A DNA stretch of 15,597 nucleotides. Source: an uncultured Rhodocyclaceae bacterium. Its GTDB lineage: Bacteria > Pseudomonadota > Gammaproteobacteria > Burkholderiales > Rhodocyclaceae. Shown one piece after another: positions 8,310 through 15,238 of the stretch. Both the position numbers and the translations under genes were made by a program. The notes beneath the pieces were generated by a model, which searched no databases, had not been told where the DNA came from, and saw only the letters and a program-made list of their open reading frames with translations. The stretch lies in NCBI GenBank assembly GCA_937892345.1, contig CALAGF010000237.1, positions 1 through 15,597 of the forward strand, read 5' to 3'. Positions within the stretch are counted from its first letter, which is position 1, and each line of letters opens with the position of its first letter.

Positions 8310-8352
8310 GCAATCATTCGTCAATACATTAACCACAGCTTGGACATGGACG

Positions 8353-9141
8353 ATGAAACAGAACACGCGGCGCATCGTGGCGATGAAGGATTGGCGACTC
8401 AATACCCCGATCAAGTTCTGGGAAAAGAACCCCGACGCGATTGGGCGAACGGTGCATGCCAGCATTTCGCACAAATTCATTCTGCACGTACTGCAGACGA
8501 CGTTTGAGCCGTTCTCGAAGTCGTCTTACTACGTCTCGGTGATTGCGCGCGGCATTTTGTCAGACAACCTGTCGCGAGGCGTCTACAAGCGTGAGGAGCT
8601 GTTTGGCGCGGAAACTGCGATCGCGGACGGGATTCAGTCCCTGCATGAATATTTCGATACCCGTATTCAGCAGTCCGTGAGTCGGCTGGAAATGGCCGGT
8701 TTTTCGTTGGAGGAGACCCGGGCGAAGGCACAGGATTACGAAGCGATCAGCGTCACGAACGCGACCTCCAACTATCTCGACATTCTGGTGAAGGCGGATA
8801 TCTATCTGATGGTCGTGCACTACCTGTGGCTGGTGGGCGAGTTGGCCAGCAACACGCGGGAATCGGATATGGAGAAGCAGCGGTGTGAAAAAGAGGTTCG
8901 TGACGCCCTTGTGAATCTGACTCGGATGGCCGAGCGACACAATGGGGTCATTCACCGCATTTGCCGGGAGGCGATGGACAACGCCAACAAGCGTCGTGTG
9001 CAGGCGGCTGTCAAGAAAGCACGTAAGGGCAAGCGGGACAAGCAGACTGAGAAGAACCTTGGCCAGGCGCAAGCTGAGCAAAATGCGCTTGCTTCTGGTG
9101 AAGCTGTGGTTGCGCCCGAGCCGGTGGCTGCGGGGGGCTGA
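8353..9141 (+). CDS. 262-aa conserved-looking unknown protein, ICE-type
   Basis: The reading frame is open from 8161, but its first part lies opposite the primase N-terminus, so the ATG at 8353 is preferred; the ATG at 8383 (MKDWRLN) is an alternative. The product is about 262 residues, largely helical. A basic, Lys/Arg- and Gln-rich tail follows residue 215 (KKARKGKRDKQTEKN), then an Ala/Pro-rich end, suggesting nucleic-acid or membrane-surface contact. No motif gives a function. Its size and place beside helicase and primase genes resemble proteins of the AcaB/DUF1845 or ICE-conserved type, but I cannot confirm that. Its TGA overlaps the ATG of the helicase gene by one base (TGATG), so the two are coupled. 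Confidence 0.72.
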   Translation: MKQNTRRIVAMKDWRLNTPIKFWEKNPDAIGRTVHASISHKFILHVLQTTFEPFSKSSYYVSVIARGILSDNLSRGVYKREELFGAETAIADGIQSLHEYFDTRIQQSVSRLEMAGFSLEETRAKAQDYEAISVTNATSNYLDILVKADIYLMVVHYLWLVGELASNTRESDMEKQRCEKEVRDALVNLTRMAERHNGVIHRICREAMDNANKRRVQAAVKKARKGKRDKQTEKNLGQAQAEQNALASGEAVVAPEPVAAGG

Positions 9142-11027
9142 TGGCCTTGAATGCGCAGCAGCTTGCGGTCGTGGAGTCCGACGGCAACATCCTATGCTGC
9201 GCCTGCCCTGGGAGTGGAAAGACACGCACCCTGACCGAGAAAGTGGTCAGGGAGTTGCGGGAAAATGACTCAAGCCGGATTCTGATGACGACGTTTACCC
9301 GTGAGGCGGCTCAGGCCATGACGGCACGGGTCAAACGCATGTTGCTGGATGTCACGGGCGAGGATAAGGCCCGAGTCAGTCGCTGGATGTCTCGCATCAA
9401 CGTAGGGACGTTTCACGCGTTGGCGCTGAAGCAACTCAAAGGCGTGGGGCCGGTGGGTCGGTTTCTGAATGCAGCGGAGACGCAGCACATTATTGAGGGC
9501 TTGCTTGAGCGCCTCAATTTACCCATGACCGCTGTGGATGCGGAGATGGCCATCAGTCTGCACAAAGTGGATGGATTTCCCTCGGATGCCCCGGCCGAAG
9601 TGTTGGCGCTGGTGGAGTTGTATCAAGCGGCACTGGCGGAGCGACGGGCGCTCGATTTCACGGATTTGATGCTGCGTGCCAATGCCTTGATGGCGCAGGG
9701 CAAGATGGCCGCATTGCCTGCAGACCTTGCTCTATTTGATGAATTCCAGGATGTGGATCGCTTGCAGTTCGAGTGGATGATGCACACGCTGGCGGCGGGC
9801 AATGGCCGCGCGGTGGCGGTTGGGGATGATGATCAGGCGATTTATGGTTTCCGGCGTTCCTTGGGGTATCAGGGGATGATGGATTTTGTGCGCCATACCG
9901 GGGCGGACATTATCAAGTTGGGGGTCAATTACCGGTCGACGGCGGGGATTGTGTCGTCTGCGTCGCGCTTAATTGGTCTGAATCTGAACCGGGTGCAAAA
10001 ACAGTTTTCCGCTGCTCGAGGCCCGGGGCCGGTGCCCGAGGTGGTGATGCTGGGTAAAGAGGATGACCAGGCGCTGGCCATTGTGCACCGGCTGGACGTG
10101 ATCTGTGGCAAGAATCCCTTGCCAGACACCTTGCCGGGAGAAAAGGTCTCTAGGTTTGGCGTCTTGCCGAATCAGGTGGCGGTATTGGCCAGAAGCAATC
10201 AGCAGTTACAGGCGATTGAGGAAGGCTTGCGCGAGGCGGGTGTTCCTTGCCACCGTGCCGGCCGCAACTTTTGGGACATGCCGATTCTGTCGATATTTAC
10301 CACGCTGCTTGCGGCGATCTGCAAGGCGGATGCTTTGGGTGTTGAGGTTGCGTTGCGCTGGGCGCGCGTTGAAACGGCGGAGCTTGAGCGAGTCAAGAAG
10401 GCCGCAGGCGGGAGCGCTTGGGGCCTCCTTGATGCGGGCGCGGTGCCGGTAACGCAGCCTGGGCATGGATGGTCACGCAATCTGCAGGCGTTTGCGGAGG
10501 TGTGCCGGACGTGGCCTATTCAGGCGCGGGATGCCCATGCGGGGACGAATCGGTTGATCCAGGGGGTCGCGACCTGGATGGCTGCGGTGGTGAATCACAC
10601 GGCGCATGGGGTGTTTCAGGAGGCGCCGCCGGAAAAGGAACAAACGCTTGCCATGCAGCGCAAGGTGGCGATGCTGGCCTTGGGGCGCGATCAGCTGCGG
10701 GCCTGGCCGGGGCGGTTGTGGGAGCGGCTGCCGGAGAATCGTGCGCGGGTGCGCCGGCAGGCGGCGGAGGATGATCAGGCTGGGGTGCCGCGCGTGTGTT
10801 TGGGGACCTTTCATGGGTCGAAGGGGTTGGAGTACGACCACGTGTATTTGGTGGATATCTATGAGGGTTCTGTGCCCAAGCTTGCACAAGATGCGGGCGA
10901 GGATGAGCTGGCGGAAGAGCGGCGTGTTTTTTATGTGGCCATGACCCGGGCGAAGGACTCGTTGACGATATTGGCGCGTCGAGACAAGGCGCCGAGTGAA
11001 TTTTTGACCGAGGCGGGGTTGAAATAA
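9141..11027 (+). CDS. UvrD/Rep-like superfamily 1 DNA helicase
   Basis: A 628-residue protein with the full set of SF1A motifs: Q-motif N4AQQ, Walker A ACPGSGKT (21-28), motif Ia TFTREAAQAM (51-60), DEFQD Walker B (200-204), motif III GDDDQAIYGFR (228-238), NYRST (263-267), motif V GTFHGSKGLEYDHVYLVD (about 555-572) and motif VI VAMTRAK (about 599-605). The expected activity is ATP-dependent 3'-to-5' unwinding in replication, repair or element processing. At 628 residues it is shorter than chromosomal UvrD (about 720) and lacks a C-terminal extension. A G-rich stretch just before the ATG could serve as ribosome binding site. It is coupled to the 262-aa gene before it and abuts the 152-aa gene after it (TAA then ATG). 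Confidence 0.94.
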   Translation: MALNAQQLAVVESDGNILCCACPGSGKTRTLTEKVVRELRENDSSRILMTTFTREAAQAMTARVKRMLLDVTGEDKARVSRWMSRINVGTFHALALKQLKGVGPVGRFLNAAETQHIIEGLLERLNLPMTAVDAEMAISLHKVDGFPSDAPAEVLALVELYQAALAERRALDFTDLMLRANALMAQGKMAALPADLALFDEFQDVDRLQFEWMMHTLAAGNGRAVAVGDDDQAIYGFRRSLGYQGMMDFVRHTGADIIKLGVNYRSTAGIVSSASRLIGLNLNRVQKQFSAARGPGPVPEVVMLGKEDDQALAIVHRLDVICGKNPLPDTLPGEKVSRFGVLPNQVAVLARSNQQLQAIEEGLREAGVPCHRAGRNFWDMPILSIFTTLLAAICKADALGVEVALRWARVETAELERVKKAAGGSAWGLLDAGAVPVTQPGHGWSRNLQAFAEVCRTWPIQARDAHAGTNRLIQGVATWMAAVVNHTAHGVFQEAPPEKEQTLAMQRKVAMLALGRDQLRAWPGRLWERLPENRARVRRQAAEDDQAGVPRVCLGTFHGSKGLEYDHVYLVDIYEGSVPKLAQDAGEDELAEERRVFYVAMTRAKDSLTILARRDKAPSEFLTEAGLK

Positions 11028-11486
11028 ATGGACAATGTTCGGGCATTTGATGCGGCGCCGTTTGCGGCCATTTTGAGTGATCTGTTGCATGAACCGGTGA
11101 CGGGCTATCTGGTGGTGGGGTTCGTTGAGGCAGGGGACCAGACCTTGCTCAATACCTTCGGGACGCCGGAACGTTGCAATGCGCACCGGGGGTATGTGGC
11201 GGCGATGACGGACGAGGTGCTGCACCTGGAGGCCATGGTGCGGCGTGATGGTTCGCACAAGGGGCTCTTTGTGGACGAGCCTGAGTTTTCGTTCGAGGAG
11301 TTGGCGGATCGCTTGGGGATGGATCGGGTGTGCTACGTGGTGACGATTGACCACTATGCCTACGTGAATGCTTACCGGAATTATGAGGGTCTCGACTATG
11401 AGCACCTGGAGGCCCTGGGGGATCAGTTCAGGGAGCTCGATGAGGTGTTGCGAGGTGGTCGCGGGCCGCTGGAGTGGGTGCATTGA
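11028..11486 (+). CDS. 152-aa protein of unknown function
   Basis: The ATG directly follows the TAA of the helicase gene, with GAGGCGGGG about 9 bases upstream. The product is about 152 residues, acidic and soluble, with no signal peptide or membrane helix. It has a His/Tyr-rich stretch (TIDHYAYVNAYRNYEG, about residues 106-121) and an acidic, leucine-rich C-terminal helix. No family is recognised. Its codon use is G-rich like the helicase, so it belongs to the same transcription unit and probably acts with it. Confidence 0.7.
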   Translation: MDNVRAFDAAPFAAILSDLLHEPVTGYLVVGFVEAGDQTLLNTFGTPERCNAHRGYVAAMTDEVLHLEAMVRRDGSHKGLFVDEPEFSFEELADRLGMDRVCYVVTIDHYAYVNAYRNYEGLDYEHLEALGDQFRELDEVLRGGRGPLEWVH

Positions 11487-11583
11487 CATGGTGCGAGGGC
11501 GGATGAGGCTTACGCAGGGCCGTGCTCAGCAGGGCCATTCTTTGGGACTATTGGGGTGGCGCCCGTTTTCTTGTCGGATGCAC

Positions 11584-11611
11584 GAAGCGCAATTGGGCAT
11601 ACTTGCGCGTA
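11584..11611. repeat. Xer-like inverted repeat (11-6-11) before the recombinase gene
   Basis: Seen directly: GCGCAA, 10 bases, TTGCGC, a perfect 6-bp inverted repeat centred at 11597/11598. Taken as two 11-base arms around a 6-base spacer, the arms agree at 8 of 11 positions, the geometry of tyrosine-recombinase core sites. It lies 41 bases before the start of the recombinase-fold gene and inside the composition switch. It may equally be an operator for that gene. The rest of the 11487-11651 gap has no clear promoter; a 55-codon frame there is not well supported. Confidence 0.35.
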
Positions 11612-11651
11612 TAGATATCCGCATAAACTGCTTTGCGCAGGAGGCCACCGA

Positions 11652-12749
11652 ATGAGCGGCGTTTTTTTAAACCCCAAGTCCCATGCAATTAAGCGTCGAG
11701 CAATTGACCCCGACACTCAACCCTATTTATCCGGACTCTTTCTCCTGGATACCTGGCGGGAGCATCCCCTGGAAGAGTTCAGCTCATACCTTGTCGAGCA
11801 GGGCAGGCAAGCGTCCACGATCACTGTGTACACCTCAATGTTCTCGGTTTTTCTCGACTATCTTGCCGCCCAAAAGCGCACCATCGACCAATGCTCACCC
11901 CACGATGTAGAACAGTTCCTGACGGGAACAAGTCTGGAGCGTTCACGGTCCCAAAAACCCACTCGCCAACGCCGGCAGTACCTTCTGTTGCTACGCCGGA
12001 TTTTCACTCACCTGAAAACCTTGGGTCGTCCTACCGACACCAACCCCGCGGTTGAAGCGGCAGGCAGCAAAGCCATCAAAGAAAAGCGTGGGGAAGATAA
12101 TGCCACCCGGTTTCTTACGCTTAATGAACGCAACATCGTTATCAACTGCCTCGCGACCCGGTTAGACGAGCTGAGAAAAGACCAGTCGAGCATAGAAGAT
12201 CGGTGGCTCGAATATCGGGATCTCGCGCTCATTGCGGCGACGATGGGCGGAGGAATGAAGGTGTCGCATCTCGAGCGCCTGACGCTTAATTGCATGGACC
12301 TCGAAAACCGGCTCATCGTGCTGAGCGAGCATCAACACACCCATCGGGCACGTCTGCTCGACTGGGCGCTGCCAACCATCAACCACTGGCTCGTTGTCCA
12401 GAAGGACTTGCCCTTCAACGCCGTACCGCTACCCGCCGAACACCCGGTGTTCCAGAGCGACCGCAGCGGGGGCGGGCGCCGGCGGGCACCCACCGCTCGC
12501 CCCTTCATGCACGCCACCAGCGTCCACCGCCGCATCAACCTATTCCTCACCCAGACAGCCGGCATCACCGGCGATCGGGCCTGCGCACAGACCCTGCGCA
12601 ATACCTACGGCGCACTGCTGATCGACTCAGGCGCCAGCGACAACGAACTCATCGATTTCATGGGGCTGCGTCTGCCGATCTCCGCGCAACGCTTCCGTGC
12701 CACCTATCGCAAACACCAAGGCGCCCTCGGCGCAAATCAACTCTTCTGA
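11652..12749 (+). CDS. tyrosine-recombinase-fold protein with degenerate active site
   Basis: A 365-residue protein from the ATG at 11652, which has AGGAGG 7-8 bases upstream. Residues about 35-125 look like the SAM-like core-binding domain (WREHPLEEFSSYLVEQGRQ, then a helical stretch ending RRIFTHLKTLG), and about 150-355 like the catalytic domain of XerC/XerD-type enzymes. The catalytic set is poor. Box I reads GMKVSHL with K203 where Arg is expected. Box II reads AQTLRNTY with Q313 and N317 in place of the two His, keeping only R316. The later His is L339. A tyrosine is present in FRATYRKH (Y352). Either it uses an altered active site or it binds DNA without recombining it. Several ICE-type elements carry such recombinase-like proteins. 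C-rich codon use sets it apart from the gene before it. Confidence 0.8.
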   Translation: MSGVFLNPKSHAIKRRAIDPDTQPYLSGLFLLDTWREHPLEEFSSYLVEQGRQASTITVYTSMFSVFLDYLAAQKRTIDQCSPHDVEQFLTGTSLERSRSQKPTRQRRQYLLLLRRIFTHLKTLGRPTDTNPAVEAAGSKAIKEKRGEDNATRFLTLNERNIVINCLATRLDELRKDQSSIEDRWLEYRDLALIAATMGGGMKVSHLERLTLNCMDLENRLIVLSEHQHTHRARLLDWALPTINHWLVVQKDLPFNAVPLPAEHPVFQSDRSGGGRRRAPTARPFMHATSVHRRINLFLTQTAGITGDRACAQTLRNTYGALLIDSGASDNELIDFMGLRLPISAQRFRATYRKHQGALGANQLF

Positions 12750-12762
12750 CAAGGAGCCTATG

Positions 12763-14112
12763 ATGGCGGACTACAGCAAACGAAAATTGACCCGCGCCCA
12801 GCGCTACGCACTACTGGCCCTCGTCAAGCGCAACAGCATGCCCCTCGATCAGTTCGTGAAGGTGCTCGAACAAGGCGGCGAAGATATCGAGGCCGCCGCC
12901 ATGTCCGTCGAACTCCTCATGCTCTACGGCCTCATAGCGCCCCGCATCATCCCCGGCCAGGTCAGCGGTGAGGTCAGTGCCACCTTGCGCCTGCAAGCCT
13001 GGTATCGCCAACAGCACGCCACGCCACAAGCAACAGCACCCAAGCCGGCCCGCCGCCTGCGCGTCCCTTATCGACCCCCCATGCGCAGCCTCACCAGCCT
13101 CGCTGTGGCCACCGCCCTCGCTGCCGGCTGTGCCAACCTGAATCTCCCCACCTCAGAGGAAGCCCAGGTCACCGCCCAGCCGCGTACGGTCCAGATGGCC
13201 AGCTACTACCAGAACAACATGGTCTATCGCTATTGCCAAGGACCGGAGTGCCTGGAGCCTACACCCAAGGTGCCCGCCGCCGCCCCGCTGACCCGGCCCA
13301 GAACCACCACAGTCGACATGCCCGGTGCACCCATGCCCGCTACCCACGACTCGACCCAGGAACCCCCACCGCTTACAGGGATGACCCCACCGCCCAGCAC
13401 CAAGGAAAGTTTCATGGCCGCAGAGATCCTGCGCCTGCGCGAAGCCCTCGCCAAACTCGAGAGCGCCGTCAAACTCCGTGACGCACCCACCGTGGCCACC
13501 ACCGCACGCCCCGTGACCTCCGCGCCGTCGCCCGTAGCGCCCCAGCGCGTCCAGTCCGGACAAGCTACATCGGCCAGCAATCTGCCACCGACACCACGCA
13601 CAACGTCCGTTACCGACACGCCAACCCCAACCAGCACACCACTGCCTGAACGCACCCCGGCGCTGGCATCCGTAGCCGCACCAAAGGCCATGGACATCGC
13701 CAAGCCCGTCATCAAGGTCGCAGCCTCAGAACCCGTCAGCATCGGCCTCAAACTGGATGCCGATTTCGCTTCCTTCAAGGCCATCGTGCAGTTTGAAGAC
13801 GGGGCACAAACACTCGATGGCCTCTCGCAGGAAAAAATCGCCGAAATCGCACCCAAAGCCAAACTCGCAGATAAAGTCCGAGTCCGCGGCTATGCGGCAG
13901 TCGCCCAGCTCGATGAAACCACCCGCAAACTCGCCTTGGGTCGCGCCATTGCCGTACGCAACGCACTGGTGGCGCACGAAGTCAGCCCAAGCAAAGTCCA
14001 GATCCTCAATCCGCAAAACCGCCTCTTAGACCCAGCCCACCCCACATCCCGCGCCAACCGCGCAGTCGCCATCGATGTGGTCATGCCCGCCAAAACCCCA
14101 AACCAATCCTGA
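12763..14112 (+). CDS. OmpA-like protein with N-terminal soluble domain and internal lipobox
   Basis: The ATG at 12763 follows AAGGAG by 6 bases (12760 is an alternative), giving 449 residues. Residues 1-85 are helical and soluble-looking, perhaps winged-helix-like. Residues 107-123 form a perfect lipoprotein signal (MRSL, hydrophobic stretch, LAAGC, C123), but inside the protein. A Pro/Thr/Ala-rich linker (about 130-320) follows with a helical island (AAEILRLREALAKLE). The C-terminal 120 residues resemble an OmpA peptidoglycan-associated domain (IVQFEDGAQTL, then GRAIAVRNALVAHEVSPSKVQIL, ending SRANRAVAIDV). The usual Asp of the GHTD motif is missing (GYAAVAQ). Either a long fusion with a signal anchor is made, or a second start at 13081 gives a 343-aa lipoprotein; 13081 has no ribosome binding site. 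It is preceded by the recombinase gene with a 13-base gap. Confidence 0.8.
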   Translation: MADYSKRKLTRAQRYALLALVKRNSMPLDQFVKVLEQGGEDIEAAAMSVELLMLYGLIAPRIIPGQVSGEVSATLRLQAWYRQQHATPQATAPKPARRLRVPYRPPMRSLTSLAVATALAAGCANLNLPTSEEAQVTAQPRTVQMASYYQNNMVYRYCQGPECLEPTPKVPAAAPLTRPRTTTVDMPGAPMPATHDSTQEPPPLTGMTPPPSTKESFMAAEILRLREALAKLESAVKLRDAPTVATTARPVTSAPSPVAPQRVQSGQATSASNLPPTPRTTSVTDTPTPTSTPLPERTPALASVAAPKAMDIAKPVIKVAASEPVSIGLKLDADFASFKAIVQFEDGAQTLDGLSQEKIAEIAPKAKLADKVRVRGYAAVAQLDETTRKLALGRAIAVRNALVAHEVSPSKVQILNPQNRLLDPAHPTSRANRAVAIDVVMPAKTPNQS

Positions 14113-14128
14113 ACCGAAAGGCCCTCTC

Positions 14129-14605
14129 ATGAAATCCTATAAAACACCCCTCGCACTCGCGCTGGCCGCCGCCCTGACCGCCTGTGCCAGCCCAAGCTAT
14201 ACCGCCAAAACCTACCAGACCGGCCAAGTGCAACAGGCAATGAAAGTCAAATCAGCCACCATCGTCAGCGTCAAGGAAGTCGAAATCCAGAAGAAGACCG
14301 GTAACGCCGGCGCAGGCGTGGGTGCCGCTACCGGCGGTGTCTCCGGTGCCATGGTCGGCTCATCCACCAACAGCGTCGGCAACGGGCTCGTCGGCATGGT
14401 CGCCGGCGCAGTCATCGGCGGCGTCGCTGGTGCCATCGCCGACAACGTGGGCAAGACGGCCAATGCCTACGAAATCCTCTACCAGGTCGACGGCACCCAG
14501 GACGTTCTCGCACTCGTCCAGGAAAAGGATGACCACCGCTTCAAAGCAGGCGACCGCATTCGGCTGATCGAAGGCCAATTCACCGTGCGCGCACAACCCC
14601 TTTAA
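14129..14605 (+). CDS. SlyB-like glycine-zipper outer-membrane lipoprotein
   Basis: A 158-residue protein from the ATG at 14129, with AAAGG about 7 bases upstream. The N-terminus is a lipoprotein signal: basic MKSYK, hydrophobic stretch, LTAC with C19, then Ala-Ser. The centre (about 58-110) is a double glycine zipper (NAGAGVGAATGGVSGAMVG and GLVGMVAGAVIGGVAGAIAD), as in the SlyB/Pcp 17-kDa surface antigen family. The C-terminal part (YEILYQVDG to IRLIEGQFTVR) is the beta domain typical of that family. The product should be anchored in the outer membrane and help its integrity. Start and stop are close to both neighbours, consistent with one operon with the OmpA-like gene. Confidence 0.87.
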   Translation: MKSYKTPLALALAAALTACASPSYTAKTYQTGQVQQAMKVKSATIVSVKEVEIQKKTGNAGAGVGAATGGVSGAMVGSSTNSVGNGLVGMVAGAVIGGVAGAIADNVGKTANAYEILYQVDGTQDVLALVQEKDDHRFKAGDRIRLIEGQFTVRAQPL

Positions 14606-14625
14606 CGCAAACCAGGAAGATTTTC

Positions 14626-14955
14626 ATGCCAATTATTTGTCCGAAGTGTGGTTCTCAAAATATCGACCGGCGCAATTACGGCAAACGCACCGCGTCCGTG
14701 ATCGGCGGTGCGGGCGGGGCAGTATCAGGCGCACTCTTGGCCCTGAAGGCTGCGGAAGAAGCGACGGATGGCGAAGCAGGTGCCCTGGCCCTAATATCTT
14801 CTGCCACCCTGGGGGCCATCGCTGGCGCAGTGACCGGTGCGTTGACTGGTACAGCGGCGGGTATCCTTGCTGGGTCCGTCGCAGGCCAGGCGGTGGATGA
14901 GCACGTTCTCGACAATTACAAGTGCCTCGAGTGCAACCATACCTTCAATGAATAA
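14626..14955 (+). CDS. zinc ribbon split by a glycine-zipper membrane segment
   Basis: A 109-residue protein with AGGAAGA just before the ATG at 14626. A first knuckle CPKCG (C5, C8) begins the protein, and a second knuckle YKCLECNHTF ends it. Between them lies a Gly/Ala-rich, helical glycine-zipper region (VIGGAGGAVSGALLAL and GAIAGAVTGALTGTAAGILAG) that could span or insert in a membrane. The two knuckles would form one zinc ribbon folded back at the ends, a layout seen in a few uncharacterised bacterial proteins. Its function is unknown. The last eight bases overlap the start of the next gene. Confidence 0.78.
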   Translation: MPIICPKCGSQNIDRRNYGKRTASVIGGAGGAVSGALLALKAAEEATDGEAGALALISSATLGAIAGAVTGALTGTAAGILAGSVAGQAVDEHVLDNYKCLECNHTFNE

Positions 14956-15238
14956 GACCATCCGCAGGTCCATTGACACGCTTGACATCGTGGCCCGCAG
15001 TGAGCTTGCAATATACGGGGGCAAAATCCCGGCCATCGCCACCACGCTGTTGGCGTTGTCGCTCTTCGGCGCCTTGCTCGCCTTGAGTGTGACGTTTCTG
15101 GCTGACCAGGAAGCGACCCGCACCCAATTCGCAGTCGCTTGCCTCGGCACCTTGATCACAGGCGCCGGAGCCATGGTCTCAATCGCGCTGATTGCGCGGT
15201 TTGCCACTATGACAGCGGCGGGCAACGAGACGCCATGA
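14948..15238 (+). CDS. small two-helix membrane protein
   Basis: A 96-residue protein from the ATG at 14948, which overlaps the end of the zinc-ribbon gene. Upstream frame extension is the shadow of that gene. Two hydrophobic segments are visible (about 29-50, AIATTLLALSLFGALLALSV, and about 65-86, AVACLGTLITGAGAMVSIAL), with a basic start (MNKTIRR). No ribosome binding site is visible, so translation is probably coupled. No family is recognised. Confidence 0.65.
   Translation: MNKTIRRSIDTLDIVARSELAIYGGKIPAIATTLLALSLFGALLALSVTFLADQEATRTQFAVACLGTLITGAGAMVSIALIARFATMTAAGNETP

Noticed and set aside
8296..8330. Possible promoter elements (TTGCGT, and TTGACG on the minus strand)
   Set aside because: No -10 element at 16-18 bases was found for either hexamer, so a promoter cannot be assigned.
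8161..8352. N-terminal extension of the 262-aa rightward gene to an ATG at 8161
   Set aside because: It would overlap the primase coding sequence for about 150 bases, and its Cys/Arg-rich translation looks like a shadow of the opposite strand.
10473..11489. A 338-codon leftward frame opposite the helicase C-terminus and the 152-aa gene
   Set aside because: The rightward frames have clear helicase motifs and coupling. The leftward translation is His/Arg/Pro-rich, typical of an antisense shadow in GC-rich DNA.
11488..11655. A 55-codon rightward frame whose TGA overlaps the recombinase ATG as ATGA
   Set aside because: It has no clear ribosome binding site or recognisable sequence. It reads through the composition switch and the inverted repeat, so the overlap is probably chance.
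13230..13862. A 210-codon leftward frame opposite the OmpA-like gene
   Set aside because: Its Gly/Ala/Ser/Val-rich translation mirrors the Pro/Thr/Ala-rich linker codons of the real gene and shows no domain.
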